64,000 nt of DNA. It comes from Macrotrachela quadricornifera (taxonomy: Eukaryota; Rotifera; Eurotatoria; Philodinida; Philodinidae). A model generated the notes under the pieces. That model saw only the letters and a list, made by a program, of their open reading frames with translations, searched no databases and was not told the DNA's origin. Position numbers and translations under genes: made by a program. Below are positions 24,801 to 36,971 of this stretch, piece after piece. Position 1 is the stretch's first letter; the number at the start of each line of letters is the position of its first letter. The stretch lies in the NCBI GenBank assembly GCA_022393335.1, contig JAJEKB010000592.1, forward strand, positions 74,988-138,987, written 5' to 3'.

Positions 24801-25487
24801 GTTATATTTGCTTGAAGTTTACGCCATGTAGAAGTACGATTTAATGTTAATATTGGTTGATAAATTTGAGAAGATGACAAATGTGAAATTGAATTTTTAT
24901 GTGTTTTTATATACTAAATAAATTATTTTGATACGAATAAAAAATCCTTTTTTCTTTTTAATTATATTTACAGATGATTGTTTTAATTGATTGTTAGAAT
25001 TTGGTTTATATGGTACTGGTCGTACTATATCTTTATGCATTATATTAATAATATGTTTTTGATTGTTAGTAAATCTTTGTTGCTGAAATTCATCAAAAAT
25101 ATTTTCAGTTTTTTTATCACCATCAGCCATTTGTGATAGATGATGATGTTTAATATTTATTGATGAATCTTTTATCATATAAAATTTGACTTCATCATCT
25201 GGAGATTCTATAGACATTATTTTATTTATCATTCCTTTTTCTTCATAGGTATGTGTATTATTATATCTATGATGATCTTTTGATATTTTGTAAGGATGAA
25301 GTAAATTTTTTGGTTTATATTTTGATAATCGTATTGATGATGTTGATTGTAATGCATTTGAATTTTTATATATTTTTCTCTTTTTTTCTTGATAATATAA
25401 TGATGATGATGGTGGCTGAGGATAATCAATAAGATATTCATTAGATAAACAACAATATAAATCAAGAAATTGATGACGATAAGACAT
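21863..25487 (-). CDS. Large disordered Ser/Asn-rich protein, unknown function
   Basis: Seven exons splice in frame to roughly 1,050-1,100 residues. The start is the ATG at 25487-25485; the C-terminus is RKRRNIKK. I see no catalytic domain. The protein is rich in Ser, Asn, Ile, Gln and His, with poly-Asp (seven residues, encoded near 24523-24540) and poly-Asn runs. Two segments could fold: VESIEELCLLIRKLLQYEL (exon 3) and SLIHHIHHQYSTKEQKKYLL (exon 4), both helical. The last exon also contains an amphipathic helix ending IRQFLIEFDTRI. The reading frame is maintained across six introns, which supports it being real. I do not recognise a family. It diverges from the p24 gene, sharing a 440-bp intergenic region. 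Confidence 0.75.
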
Positions 25488-25929
25488 TTTAATAGAATAA
25501 GAGTATAAGTAAAATAATTCTTACAAATATACTCACTAAGAAAAAAGAAAGCAAGCGCTAAGTATCTATATAGTAACTGGATGACACAAAAGAGATTAAA
25601 AAAAGAAGAAGAATAAGCTTACACAAATATGATATTTTTTCAATGTTTTAACTTGAACTATATATATGTATATATAACACAATTCTCTCTCTTGCTATTT
25701 TGGATTTTTTATACCGTTTGTACATTGGTATCACGATTGTGAATATAGACACAAACGACGTGCACAATTCACAATCCTTAAGTAAATAGATGATCAATTA
25801 TACTCTTCTCTTCTTTCTTTTTCATTCTTTTTTTTTTTTTTCGACACATGATATATACATACATACTCATTATTCTTGAGAAGTCGATTTTACTTTAACT
25901 ATATTAAACCTACGGCGACAACAAGAATA

Positions 25930-26807
25930 ATGCTATTGATCTACGCATGGTTTTTACTGTTTAGTAATATTTTAATTATTATGATAACAGCAGATTCAGA
26001 AAATTTGAAAGGTAAATATACGATTGAATTATAGCAAAAAAATATATATAAAGGATATAATTAATTTTTATTATATTTAGAAATGCGCTTTAAATTTTGG
26101 CTTCAACCTGCTGCTGAAGAATGTTACCATGAAATATTAGATAATGGTACAAGTATATATTTTATGTATGAAATTTTGAATACTCATGCACATGATAGCA
26201 GTATTATTGCTTATTTTCGTAATGCAATTAATGGAAGTCTTATTGCCATTTCAACAACACCACAACGAGGTCATCTTGAAATAATTGCTAATGAAACAAG
26301 TAAGATTTATTTTTTAAATGATATGAATTATCTAATTATTTTTTTTTTATATATTTTAGCTGTAATTGATATTTGTATGACTCATGCAAAAACAGATAAT
26401 TATGAGAAATATATATCTGTATTTTTTCATGTATATCATATTGAAAAAATCTTAGCTAGTATGAAAGAAATTGAACATTTTGATAATTCATCTATAAATG
26501 CTCATGTAAATTACTTTTTTTTTGTTTAATTTGATACTTAAATTTAAAAAATATGTTTATTTTTTTTGTAAATTTTTAGAATGCAATTGATTCTATTAGT
26601 CATCATATTATTATTACACGTGAAAGACAAATTGAATTAGAAATGCTTAATCAAAAAGATCTTTATTTAATTGAACGAAATTTAGCATGGGTTAATCGTT
26701 GGGCAATTATACATATTATTTTAATTATTAGTTGTACTCTATTTCAAACATTTTTTATTAGACGTTTATTTCAAACACCGACAACAATTAAACGAATAAA
26801 AAAATAA
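25930..26807 (+). CDS. TMED: p24/TMED-family cargo receptor (GOLD domain)
   Basis: Four exons (25930-26011, 26081-26299, 26360-26505, 26580-26807) give 224 residues, the family's usual length. A signal peptide is followed by a GOLD domain: FKFWLQPAAEECYHEI has the conserved Cys that pairs with ICMTHA (also Cys). A luminal coiled coil follows (about residues 150-185), then the TM segment (WAIIHIILIISCTLFQTFFI). The short cytosolic tail RRLFQTPTTIKRIKK has an FF-like and basic signature typical of COPI/COPII binding. p24 proteins cycle between ER and Golgi and select cargo. The tail resembles gamma/delta classes, but I cannot assign the subfamily confidently. Confidence 0.9.
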
Positions 26808-27639
26808 ATTTTTAATAAATTTATCATATAAAACATTTTGTAAGAATTTTTTTTGAAAAATTGTATATAGATGAAAAAAAAGTCGAATTTTTCATTGCTG
26901 AAAATTTCAGCATCTAATACGCTTCTCGCTTTTATTAGAACCATTTTCAATCTATGATAGATCTCGAAACAGAATGTTATGCACAAGATGACTTGTGTGC
27001 TTTTATGCGTGTGAACAGAATGATAGAAAAACTATACAGAATATACACGTCCAATGATGCTCTTCTATGATACTGGCAGAAGGAAAGAATGAAAAAAGAG
27101 TATACAAGTATAAGCTCTACAGAAGTTAGAAATCTTTCTTGTTTTGAGATTTTTTAGTCATACAGTGGAGGGTCGTTGGAAGTTGTGCATTGAAATGATG
27201 TTTTTACTACAAAACTTCCATCACCCTCACCCTCACCCTCACCCTCAAGATGTTGCCATTTATAAGATACTGGAGTATTAACAGGTACAAGTAACTCCTG
27301 ATTCGTAAAATGTCGAACACTGTCCTTAAATGCGTATGTTCGTTTTAGTCGATCAAACTTTGTAAAAACTATCTGATTTCGTTAGAACACATAGCGCTAC
27401 CTGAAACAGTGCCGAGTATATGTGAAAAGATCTCAGCTCAATCAGATATGTTGTCTAAAATTTTAGTTTTGTGAAAAGAACTTAACAGAACGGAATAGAT
27501 TTGCTATGATCATATAAGAAATGTTACTGTGTTTTTAATTTTAAAAGAACAATATTAAACAAGCACACCATTCATTTACATTTTATTTTGCAACAAGAAA
27601 AAAAAGAAGGACATTTATAGAAAAAGTAAAAATAAAGTT
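26808..27639. other. Intergenic, TMED to MNX-type homeobox (convergent)
   Basis: Between two convergent genes. It contains the (CACCCT)n microsatellite at 27222-27247. No coding frame is supported. Confidence 0.45.
27222..27247. repeat. (CACCCT)n hexamer repeat, about 4 copies
   Basis: Just over four perfect copies of CACCCT (complement AGGGTG) in AT-rich surroundings. It resembles telomere-type G-rich hexamers in composition, but is short and interstitial. Confidence 0.9.
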
Positions 27640-28813
27640 TTAATTTGGACTCATAGTAGCTAATGATGATGTTGAATCGACTGTATCTGATGGATCTCCT
27701 TTGATAAGCATTGGTGTTGATGATTCCTCTGAAGTATCTAATGGCATCTTTTTATTACGTTTCCATTTCATTCGACGATTTTGAAACCTAAATTTTATTT
27801 TATTTTTTTATATATATAAAATAAACAAAATAAATTTTAATATAAAAAGAATTTTGTCTTTACCATATTTTAATTTGTGTTTCACTCAACATTAAAGATG
27901 TAGCGACTTCAAAACGCTAGAACAAAAAAAAACGTTAGTTTTCTAAAAACAAAATTAATTATAAAAAATTTTTTTTTTTACTTTTGGTTTTGATAAATAT
28001 TTATTTTCTCGAAATTGTTTTTCAAGTTCAAGTAATTGTTGAGATGTAAATGCTGTACGTGGTCGACGAGATTTTCCATAATAAGATATAGTCGGACCTA
28101 ATACAAAACAAAATTTCTTTTTGATTTTTCTTCTTTATTTTTCGGTGTTATTTCCTGCTATAATCATCATCTAAGATGCATATGATCATCAAATCAATTT
28201 CTCGATCATAGTAATAAGTTGAACAAATATATCTTGGGCGCTCAATTGACTTTTGATCATGTGTGTCAACAATTATAGACTTCCTCTTCTCTCTCTCTCT
28301 CTGTCTCTAAGTCTGATCATCAACAACATCAACAAATGAGAAAAGAGGAATGTGTGAAAAATCGCGTCTTGCCATAATCAATAAGCAATTAATGAACTCA
28401 ACATTTAAGAGAGTAAGAGACAATAAGAATAATCAATAATCATTACTTTCTTTCACAAAAAAAAACACTTGTATTTCATAAATCGATTTCTAAATTCTCT
28501 CAATATATTTAAATATAAATATTATGAAATATTAATTACCTTGATAAGATGTTGTAGTAAGTTTATGTAATGAATAGAAATCATTTGAAGATGATGGAGT
28601 TGTTCCAAGTGGAAATGATCTTATTAAATTTGTTTTATTATGATGTTGTTCATTTAAATGAGCAGTAACTGCAGCATTTTTACAGAATACATTATATAAA
28701 TGTTGTACACTATTATTTAAAATAAATTGATGTTGATCATCAATTGAATTTGTTTCTTCTTCATGTTTATTATTTTGATCACCGAGAATTGAAGCTATTG
28801 AAAATGTTGTCAT
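27640..28813 (-). CDS. MNX: MNX/HB9-type homeobox transcription factor
   Basis: Four exons encode 196 residues. The homeodomain (about residues 101-158) begins [16 protein letters not shown] and continues with [29 protein letters not shown] and [10 protein letters not shown]. It closely matches the MNX1/exex homeodomain. The recognition helix has Gln at the position-50-equivalent site (W-F-Q-N-R-R). The homeodomain is split by two introns, after KPK and within the IKIW tryptophan codon. The N-terminus [12 protein letters not shown] resembles an eh1-like (FxIxxIL) repressor motif. I start at ATG 28813 because the upstream in-frame codon is GTG. Known role: motor neuron and endoderm identity in bilaterians. 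The protein is much shorter than vertebrate MNX1. Intron 1 (about 440 bp) carries a (CT)n tract. Confidence 0.93.
28286..28307. repeat. (CT)n microsatellite in MNX intron 1
   Basis: A run of about 22 bases of CT with one interruption, lying in the first intron. Confidence 0.9.
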
Positions 28814-28872
28814 GATTTTCACTTATTCACTCCAAAGCATAAATGATTCTACTATAACTTGTTGAGAAACAT

Positions 28873-28897
28873 AGAGAGACAGAGAGAGAGAGAGAAG
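28873..28897. repeat. (GA)n microsatellite upstream of MNX start
   Basis: GA-rich run about 60 bp upstream of the predicted ATG on the coding (minus) strand, where it reads as CT. A second (GA)n is at 29247-29263. GA/CT tracts are common promoter-proximal elements; a function is inferred only. Confidence 0.75.
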
Positions 28898-31800
28898 AAA
28901 AAAAGACTCATGATCGATCAATCAAAATTATCATCATCATCGTCTAATTTTTTTGCAGTTGTTCTCTGCGTTCTTTAGTCAACAATTGACGTAAGCAAGA
29001 AAAAGACAGAGTAAGCAATATGAGAGGGAGATAACACCTCGTTCTCTCTTTCTCTCTATTGCTCCAATAAAATCCAATTGAACACGATTATCTGTCGTTG
29101 AATGAAACGAGAACTGTGTTTGTGTATATATTTGCTCTCCCATCATCGCTTATTAATTGACGGATATTAAAATATGTCAAATGCAAGCTGTCCACCACAA
29201 CTAACACTAACACGACAATTCATGATCAAAAGACAGTTAAAAAAAAGAGAGAGAGAGAGGGAGAAAAAAAAAGAACTCTCAACTTAGTGATAAAGAATAA
29301 TGATGAATTTAATTGAAGGACAAAAGCAGTTTTGTTTTTCTTGTTTTTAGTTGTCAGATATATTAATTTCTATATAGGTGATGATTATACTTTGTTCAAG
29401 TGTGTATTTGCGTATCGAAAGAGGATAGTGTAAAGTTGGACACGGCTGATAAATGTTGTATTCATATATAGTTATCAAGTGTTAAAGCATGACAAGTTCA
29501 TGATGAAGAGCAATGTTATCTTTATTATTGAAATTAATCAGAAAACTACTGTTTTATTTTTTGAAAATAAAAACATTTCAAAATGAATAACTGTTTCAAA
29601 AACTTAATTATTATAGATTAAATTAGACATAAAATAAAATAAAGGAAAAAAGAAATGTCATGCACATATAATCTTGAATTGAATATGGGTAGATCATTCA
29701 TTTCTGTGAATATTTACTCATGTCCATTTTTTTTCTCTTATGACACTATCAAACACATCAGGTATATTTGTCTAGAATATTTGCTTTGAATGTATAGTTT
29801 ATTTTTATCAATATCATTGATATTCATAAGATAATAATTAGTTATCAGTTTAATCAATATATATATAAATAAATAATGAATTGTTTTAGACAATTTAGTG
29901 TTTTTTTTCAATCGTTTATCTTTTAACAATATATAAAAAGTTAATTTGTATTATTTTTTTTCTTTATTAAATTTTATCTACAAATAGGAGAATTGTAGAT
30001 TAGAAATGTTCTGAAAGATATGGATGTATGTTACAATTTAGTTGGAATATTAATATCCATGAAATTATATTTTCATGATGGACTACTGGTATTTTCAAGA
30101 AAACGTATATGAAAATTCTGAAATTTTATATACAATCTAATTTAAATGAATTGTTTATATAAATAAAGTTTTAAATCAGAATTTTGAAAGGTTGATTTTT
30201 TTGAACCAATGATAACTGGCTTGGATGTTCTTTCGAAAGTTTTTAATCTATAAGATCTATATTTGTAAATATATAATATAAAATGAAAAGACTATCATTT
30301 GAAAATCTGTGTTTACTAGATCGATCTTGGTAACATCGTGAATGTTATATTTTTTTTTTGTCACTTATCTTTTTATATGTTATTTCTGGGACAGATTTAA
30401 GAAAAGATTCATCTGTATAATATATATATTAAAAATACGAATAGAATAAACGTTATTACTTTTTTTTCGTTTTGTTTAGTATATTTCTTTATTTGAGATA
30501 AATGATTACACTTGAATTAGTTCTCAATGTATAATGATTATAACTATATGTTTTTCTTGTAATTATTCTATTTCATAAGGATCTAATGTTTTCAAAGCTA
30601 GATTATCCATTGATACATCAATTAATTCTAGTATTGACCGTGAATAAGCAGCAAATTATTGGATAGAAAATGATTATTGTTTTTTTTAATGTAGTTTGAA
30701 TCTTAACATTATTTATGAGAAACATATATCATTTAATATTTGATATGATAAAATTTTATAGAAATACGATACAAAATTAATTATTTAGCTAATATTGATG
30801 TCGAAAATGAAATAAATTTTGTTGAATATCATTCATTGCATTTTCGTATAGTATTTTTGTCACTATATCAAAAAACTAATTATACATTATGAAAAAAATA
30901 TTAACTAATTTTTTTCTAAAATAAATATTATACTAATGTGACCAGATATATTTTTTTTCATATGAAAAAATTATAAGTAGTAATGATCTATTTGATGAAA
31001 GAACAAATAAAAATTTCTTTGATGGTTTAGAAAAAATAGGTTAGATTCTATTTTAATTATAACAATGATATCGTGTTTTATAACTATGTAACGTTTTAAT
31101 TTAGTAATGATCTTTTCAATATTGTTGTCTTTATCAGTTTACAAGAATTTCAAAGTCGTGAATGTGATTTTTATTTGATTATGAAAAATATTTCTATCGA
31201 CTAATCATCAGGCTTCTATATAAATCACCACTACGTTTCCATCCAATTCCTCAATCAATTTATCTACTATTGGGTTGAAATAATGCATGTCGTACAGTTC
31301 TATTATCCATTTGATATTATTATTTACAATAAAAAAAATCATTTTCTCGCTGAAAATTTTTCAATGTAGTGGAATATAGAAGCGGCCCAGGAAGACGTAG
31401 GTATATACAGTCCTATAGATATGAAAAAAAAAGACATTGCAAATGTAGTCTTTTATTGAGTATTTGAAAAATTGTATTTTTGATAAATGTTTCTTTGATA
31501 TTAGGGGTTAAATTGCCACTTTGTTTTCTTTTTTATGTACATTGAGATTGGAAATGTTATCAGAGCTTTACAGATCAGAAAAAAAACTGGTTGATTTATT
31601 GGTTTTGAAATATTGTTCAATGGCTTTTTATCCGTTCATATACGAAATATGTCGATTACTAATCATTCCATACAGATCTTTTAGAAGACAAAAGATCGAA
31701 ATGTTTGGCACCGTTTTTACTAGAATTTATAACGAATCTAAATCATAATAATAAAATATTTTTCATTTTTCAGATTATACTCTTTTATTCTTTAAACTCA

Positions 31801-32130
31801 GTCATTAATTCATTCTAAGAACAGACATATCTCATTATTTCACTCTATGAAATTATTCAAGTAATAAATTTTTCATTTTTTCCATAAAAATTAATTATAC
31901 ATAAGCATTCCGATTAATTGCTTATATAGATTTAATATAATAAAAAGTGTATGGATCGACTTCTTTAGACAATATCTTTACAAATCATAAAACTTTCAAA
32001 AAGGTATTATATTTAATATTATCTAATTACATATATACTTTTGTAAGAAAAAGACTATATTTTCTAAGATCAATTATTTATTAATCTATGAAAAATTGAA
32101 TTGGCATGCATTTAATGGAATACCTAAAAA

Positions 32131-32170
32131 TATAGCAATCTATATCTAAATATAGCAATCCATATCTAAA
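32131..32170 (+). repeat. Two-copy 20-bp tandem repeat
   Basis: The unit TATAGCAATCTATATCTAAA is repeated once with a single T/C difference. Confidence 0.85.
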
Positions 32171-32605
32171 TTAATACAGTAGTATCTATTTCGACGAAAG
32201 AATACATATAAAAAATTGTCTAATCTAATTTTTTAATTAAACATCTTTTAAATCAATAAAATTCCTGAATTAAAAAATGTTCTATCTTTTAACTTAATAT
32301 ATTATCACTTTTAACAAATCACTATCAATTAATTTATCGAATTGTCTGATTAATTTGAGCGTAATCTATAATTGATTAGTATTTATCAATTAATAGAAAG
32401 AGTATACATGAGCTAGAAATGACGATAAGTGATAAGAAAAAAGATAGTTTAAAAAATATAAAAATATACGGAATGTGAATTTTTAAATGAAAGTAGAAAT
32501 TGGACAATAAGTACATGTACTTGTTCAGCTTATTTAAAGTATCATATTTGGAAACACATTATAGGCTTAGCAGCACGATACAAATTATGCAGCATTCCAT
32601 TGGAA

Positions 32606-32729
32606 GCCGTACTTCTTCAGATCAACGACACCACGGATGCCGCACCATTTGATACCCTCACCCTCACTTTGATGTGCGGTATAAATTAAACCAATCGTGA
32701 GTGAGGTGTCTTTGATTTGGAGAAGAACC
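32606..32729. repeat. Small imperfect foldback element
   Basis: The start (CTTCTTCAGATCAACGACACC) and the reverse complement of the end share the blocks CTTCT, ATCAA and GACACC. The interior has CCCTCACCCTCAC and a partially complementary CCGCAC / GTGCGG pair. The segment is clearly richer in GC than its flanks. It may be a very short MITE or a structured non-coding element. Confidence 0.4.
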
Positions 32730-33612
32730 ATTGTATCTGTATTTTTTTCTATTACGTTAATAATTCATTAGATATGACTTTGTGTTGTTAGGTAGTGTTA
32801 CTTAATAAATTAGATATAAATAAATTTTAAAATCAGATATACTATGTTTTTAATTAGATATAAATTCATCCTACATTAGATATAAATTTTTTTTTAAATT
32901 AGATACGAATTGCTATATTTTTAGGTATTAGTTTATATTTACCCCAATTGAATTTCTCGTTTTTTTTTGCTTTTATTCTTATTTGATATTAGTAATAATA
33001 AATAATTCTTTATTTCTTTCAACATTATAATAAAATTCTATCCTTCATTACATTATATTCTTTTACAAAAAAACAAAATACTTTTCTATTTCAATTATGT
33101 CATATTCATTATTCTTTAACATACCCATATTTGAAGATTATCATGCATAAATATAAAGAAAAATATTATTTAAGAGAATTTCCTTCTTCAGGTGTTAATA
33201 TTATTATAGTTTGTTTCACTAAAAATGTAAGTAATTTCTACAACAAAATAAGATTTTTCATATTGAGACATTTATATATTGAATACGAACTATAAACATT
33301 GAAAAGTATTATCTTTTTCAATAAGCAGAAACTTACAGAAAATTTTATGTATTCTTCTACATCATTAAAACTTTAGTTATAAATAAGTTATCTATCATAG
33401 AAATGTGAATATCAAACTTTTATTAAAGATTATATCATTAATCTTATTTATAAATATTTTCTTTTTTTTTTTAAGTTCGATAATATTGTAAAATCTCAAC
33501 ATATGTACATTACTATCATCTGAAAATATACAATTTTTTTTACTTTAATCTTCATAAAAACAAAATTGCTATAACAAATTACTTTATCAACATTCAATTG
33601 TATTTGATAAAA

Positions 33613-34677
33613 ATGTCATTATTATTAGCAACTCAAATTTATCATATAGTATATCAGTATACATTTTATTCTAATATATTTCTTTTTACCTCTGGATTAA
33701 TTAGCAATCTTTTTCTTATTTTAATATTTGTTACAATACAAGCCTTCCGAAATAATCAATGTGCTTTTCTTTTTATCGTAGAATCTATTGTAAATATTGG
33801 CTTGTTTCTTTCAATTTTTCCAGAATATTTTGTCAGCTATATAATTGGACAGAATACAACATCCATTTCACTTGTCTGGTGTAAATTGCAGACTTCAATA
33901 TCACAAATATTTGGTCTTAGTTCACTTTTTACAATATGTTTTCTTACTTTTGATCAATTTATGTCAACAAATCCACGACACAATTGGCAACAAATTAGTT
34001 CATTAAAATTAGCTCATCGTCTTACTTTTTTCAATATTTGCTTTGTTACTTTGCATAGTATTTCTTTTCTCATTGTGGCTAACATTCATCCATTGACTGG
34101 ATGTACTATGTATAATACAGCTCTTGAGCCTTACTTTATGTTTTTCTATTATCCAATTTTAAGTTTTGCACTTCCTTTAATTATCACTATTACATTTAGT
34201 TTATTGGCTTATCGTAATGTTCGGCGAATTGTACGACTACAATTACCTGTTATTCGTCGTCGATTGGATCGACAACTTACAGCTATGACTCTTGCACGCG
34301 TATGCTGTATTGTTTTACTTGGTTTACCATACATTATTTATTCTATATATCGAATGAATCTTTCTGATACAGAAAACAATAAATTGGGAATAGCAATTGC
34401 TAGTTTAGCAAGTGCAATCACATACTCGTTGTTATATATGAACTTTGCAGTAAGATAAAACATTCTTTCTATTTATACTTTTTTTTTTATATAGATCAAT
34501 TTTTATCTATTTTTAATCATATCACCACGTTTTCGTCGACAAGTAAAACATTTTTTGGTAAAGAAATGTTGGAATATATTAAGTGGTTTGTGTCGTAGAG
34601 AATCCAGCAATACAAGTAGAAATCAAGTTGCTCCAGAAATAATTCATGCAGTTACTTCTTGTGTTGAATCTGTATAG
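33613..34677 (+). CDS. Rhodopsin-like GPCR, rotifer-type family (member 3)
   Basis: Two exons (33613-34449, 34495-34677) encode 339 residues. I start at the ATG of MSLLLATQIY, because the upstream in-frame codon is TTG. Seven TM segments are visible. Motifs: ISNLFLILIF in TM1; WCKLQ opening TM3 with a partner Cys in LTGC; FDQFMSTNPR in place of DRY; basic loop 3 (RNVRRIVRLQ, RRRLDRQLTAMTLARV); TM7 MNFA then, after the intron, INFYLFLIISPRFRRQVKHF. The tail is short. It belongs with the 35.9-kb, 38.7-kb and 50.1-kb genes, the same strand and intron position, and is probably a tandem duplicate. Ligand unknown. Confidence 0.9.
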
Positions 34678-35894
34678 TCTGCATGTATCGTACAATAATG
34701 ATATAAAACTCTTCGTTTTAATATTCATACTATATCTGTATATTATATTAAACATTGTACAAGTTTCATTAAAATTTAATTAAATCTATAAAATATTCAT
34801 CGATCAATCCTATATCTATATATTATAAATATGAAAGAAGTTTAGAATAGCGAAAAGGATTCAAAATATTTAGTATGTGTAGTAAAAAATGTACTCGAAA
34901 TGACACACTGTTATTTGAAAATGCCATATGAACTAATTAGATAAGATTCAATTGTTTTTTTCTCAGATATTTTATAGTTCATAGTAATTAGTCATGTGGA
35001 GACGAGATGCTTGAAAAAACTTCTTCAAATTAGAGTGTAAAAACTATGTGTATAAAGAAATATGTCAAACATGTATCTGACGATTTCAAACCATGCTTTT
35101 CATAAATTGTGCATTCAAGCAATATTTTAGATGGATGTACCTATACAGAGTCATAGTGATAGATGCGAATCTTGATCTATTGTATGAATATTGAATAAAA
35201 TGAATGATGAAAATTTATAACTACTTGACAAAATAGTTAATTGCAAATTCAATTACTATTATTTATAATAAGAACTAAACTGAATATTGATCATAGTAAT
35301 TATATAATGATATTAGCTACAATAATTATTTCAAAATTGAAGATGACTCGATGGGTGAATTTTATCATTGATAGAAGATGTTTTAGTGTACTTAAGACAC
35401 TTCCTAAAAATGATGTTGATTTATTGTAACACCAAGTGGAAAAAAAGATTCAGATTTATTCGAACTAATTCTCTGAATTTTTAAGTGACATCAACAAAAG
35501 ATTCCTTATTAATAAAGAATTATACTTGATAAATTTTTAAAAGTTTTGCTTTTTGAAAAAAGAAAAGAGAGCCTTTATTTAATAAAAAATACACGTTTTT
35601 TGTTTTTTATTTTTCTGAAATGTAATGTCACATAATAGCAAAAATACGCTTCGTTAAATATGTAAATTGACGTTTTAAAATTTCCAGACATTATAATAAT
35701 ATAAAACTACAACAGTTGGTTGATCGAATCAATTCATTTTATGCAACTACTACAATTATTCTAATTGAGGTTGATCGTGCATAAAGACTGATCCTTTGAT
35801 TCATCACAAGTTGATATTTATCATTAGAGAAAAGCGTTGAATTATCGTTGTTTGTATTTTGAAAGATAGATCCTTGTTCTTTCTAGGATCAAGC
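34678..35894. other. Intergenic between GPCR genes 3 and 4
   Basis: AT-rich spacer, no supported gene. A 62-codon frame at 35241-35429 has no recognisable feature. Confidence 0.4.
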
Positions 35895-36971
35895 ATGCCA
35901 TCATTAGAAATAGCTGAACTGATTAATGATAAAGCCAATAGCTATATATTCTATTCCAGTATTTTTCTTTTATTTATTGGACTTATTAGTAATATTTTAA
36001 TTATTCTTATTTTTAATACTCTTCGAATATTTCGAAGTAATCAATGTGCTTATTATTTAAAAGTTGAGTCTATAACCGATATTGGTCTACTTCTTGCAAT
36101 GTTGCCATCCAATATTGTTGGTCATGTTGTGGCCCAGAGTCCAGCACAACTCTCTACGATTTGGTGTAAAATACAACTCATGTGTTCTTATGGTTGTGGT
36201 TTATATTCTCTTTCTACAATATGTTTTCTTGCATTTGATCAATATTTATCAACAAATCATCGACAAAATTGGCGACAAATAAGTACACTTAAATTAGCTC
36301 GTCGTCTTACATATTTCAATGTAAGCCTTGTATTATTTCATGCAATAATCTTTCTTATCTTTGCCGAGATTGGAACAGCAGGATGTAGCATTTATCATCC
36401 TATACCAAAGATATATTTTACATACTTCTACTTTCCATTTTTAAGTGGAACTCTTCCAATTTTGATTAGCATGTTATTCAGTTTATTAGCTTATCAAAAT
36501 GTTCGTCGAATTATTAGACGGCAAATACCATTAGAACGCCGACAGTTGGATCATGAAATGACAGCATTAGCTCTGGCAAGAGTGCTTTGTATTCTTATTT
36601 TGGGTGTACCATTCATAATTTTTAGCTTATGTCAAATCAATTTGAGATATAAATATGATGATCATCTTGGAACTTCCATTTTTGGACTTTTGTCTGCAAT
36701 CATATATTCATTATTATACTGTAACTATTCTGTAAGTGTATTCATTTAATCGATTATTAAAGTTGTTGATATGTTTTCAATTTTCTAGATCAATTTTTAC
36801 GTATTTTTAATAATATCACCACGTTTTCGTCATCAAGTAAAATGTTTCTTTATAAAAAAAATTTGGCGTTCTTTAACAAGATTACGTAATTCAAGATCAA
36901 CAGTTCCAAGTAGCAATCGAATTGTTCCAGAGACTTGTCAAGGTGCTACATCTGTCGTAGAATCAATATAG
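35895..36971 (+). CDS. Rhodopsin-like GPCR, rotifer-type family (member 4)
   Basis: Two exons (35895-36731, 36789-36971), 339 residues, identical exon lengths to member 3 (837 and 183 nt). The start is the ATG of MPSLEIAELI; the earlier in-frame codon is TTG. Motifs: ISNILIILIF (TM1), WCKIQLMCSYG (TM3), FDQYLSTNHR at the DRY site, LDHEMTALALARV entering TM6, and, after the TM7 intron, INFYVFLIISPRFRHQ. The ECL2 Cys is in TAGC. The tail ends TSVVESI, close to member 3's VTSCVESV, which is further evidence of recent common origin. Ligand unknown. Confidence 0.9.

Larger units (their letters stand above)
28814..33612. other. Gene-desert upstream of the MNX-type homeobox
   Basis: About 4.8 kb without a supported gene. 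The first 500 bp holds GA tracts at 28873-28897 and 29247-29263, the sort of sequence often found in metazoan promoters. The rest is very AT-rich. A 75-codon frame at 31521-31748 shows no domain. A two-copy 20-bp tandem repeat lies at 32131-32170, a small foldback at about 32606-32729, and a cluster of ATTAGATA-type repeats at 32765-32910. Developmental enhancers of the homeobox gene could lie here, but the sequence alone does not show them. Confidence 0.45.

Noticed and set aside
27222..27247. Telomere or chromosome end
   Set aside because: Only about four repeats, internal, with unique sequence on both sides and not the known bdelloid telomeric hexamer.
28814..28822. Upstream extension of the MNX-type protein by three residues
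   Set aside because: The first codon is GTG; ATG 28813 is the better start.
33598..33612. Upstream extension of GPCR member 3
   Set aside because: The extension starts at TTG, not ATG. The first ATG at 33613 gives an exon 1 of exactly 837 nt like its paralogues.
35859..35894. Upstream extension of GPCR member 4
   Set aside because: Starts at a TTG codon; the ATG at 35895 again gives an 837-nt exon 1.
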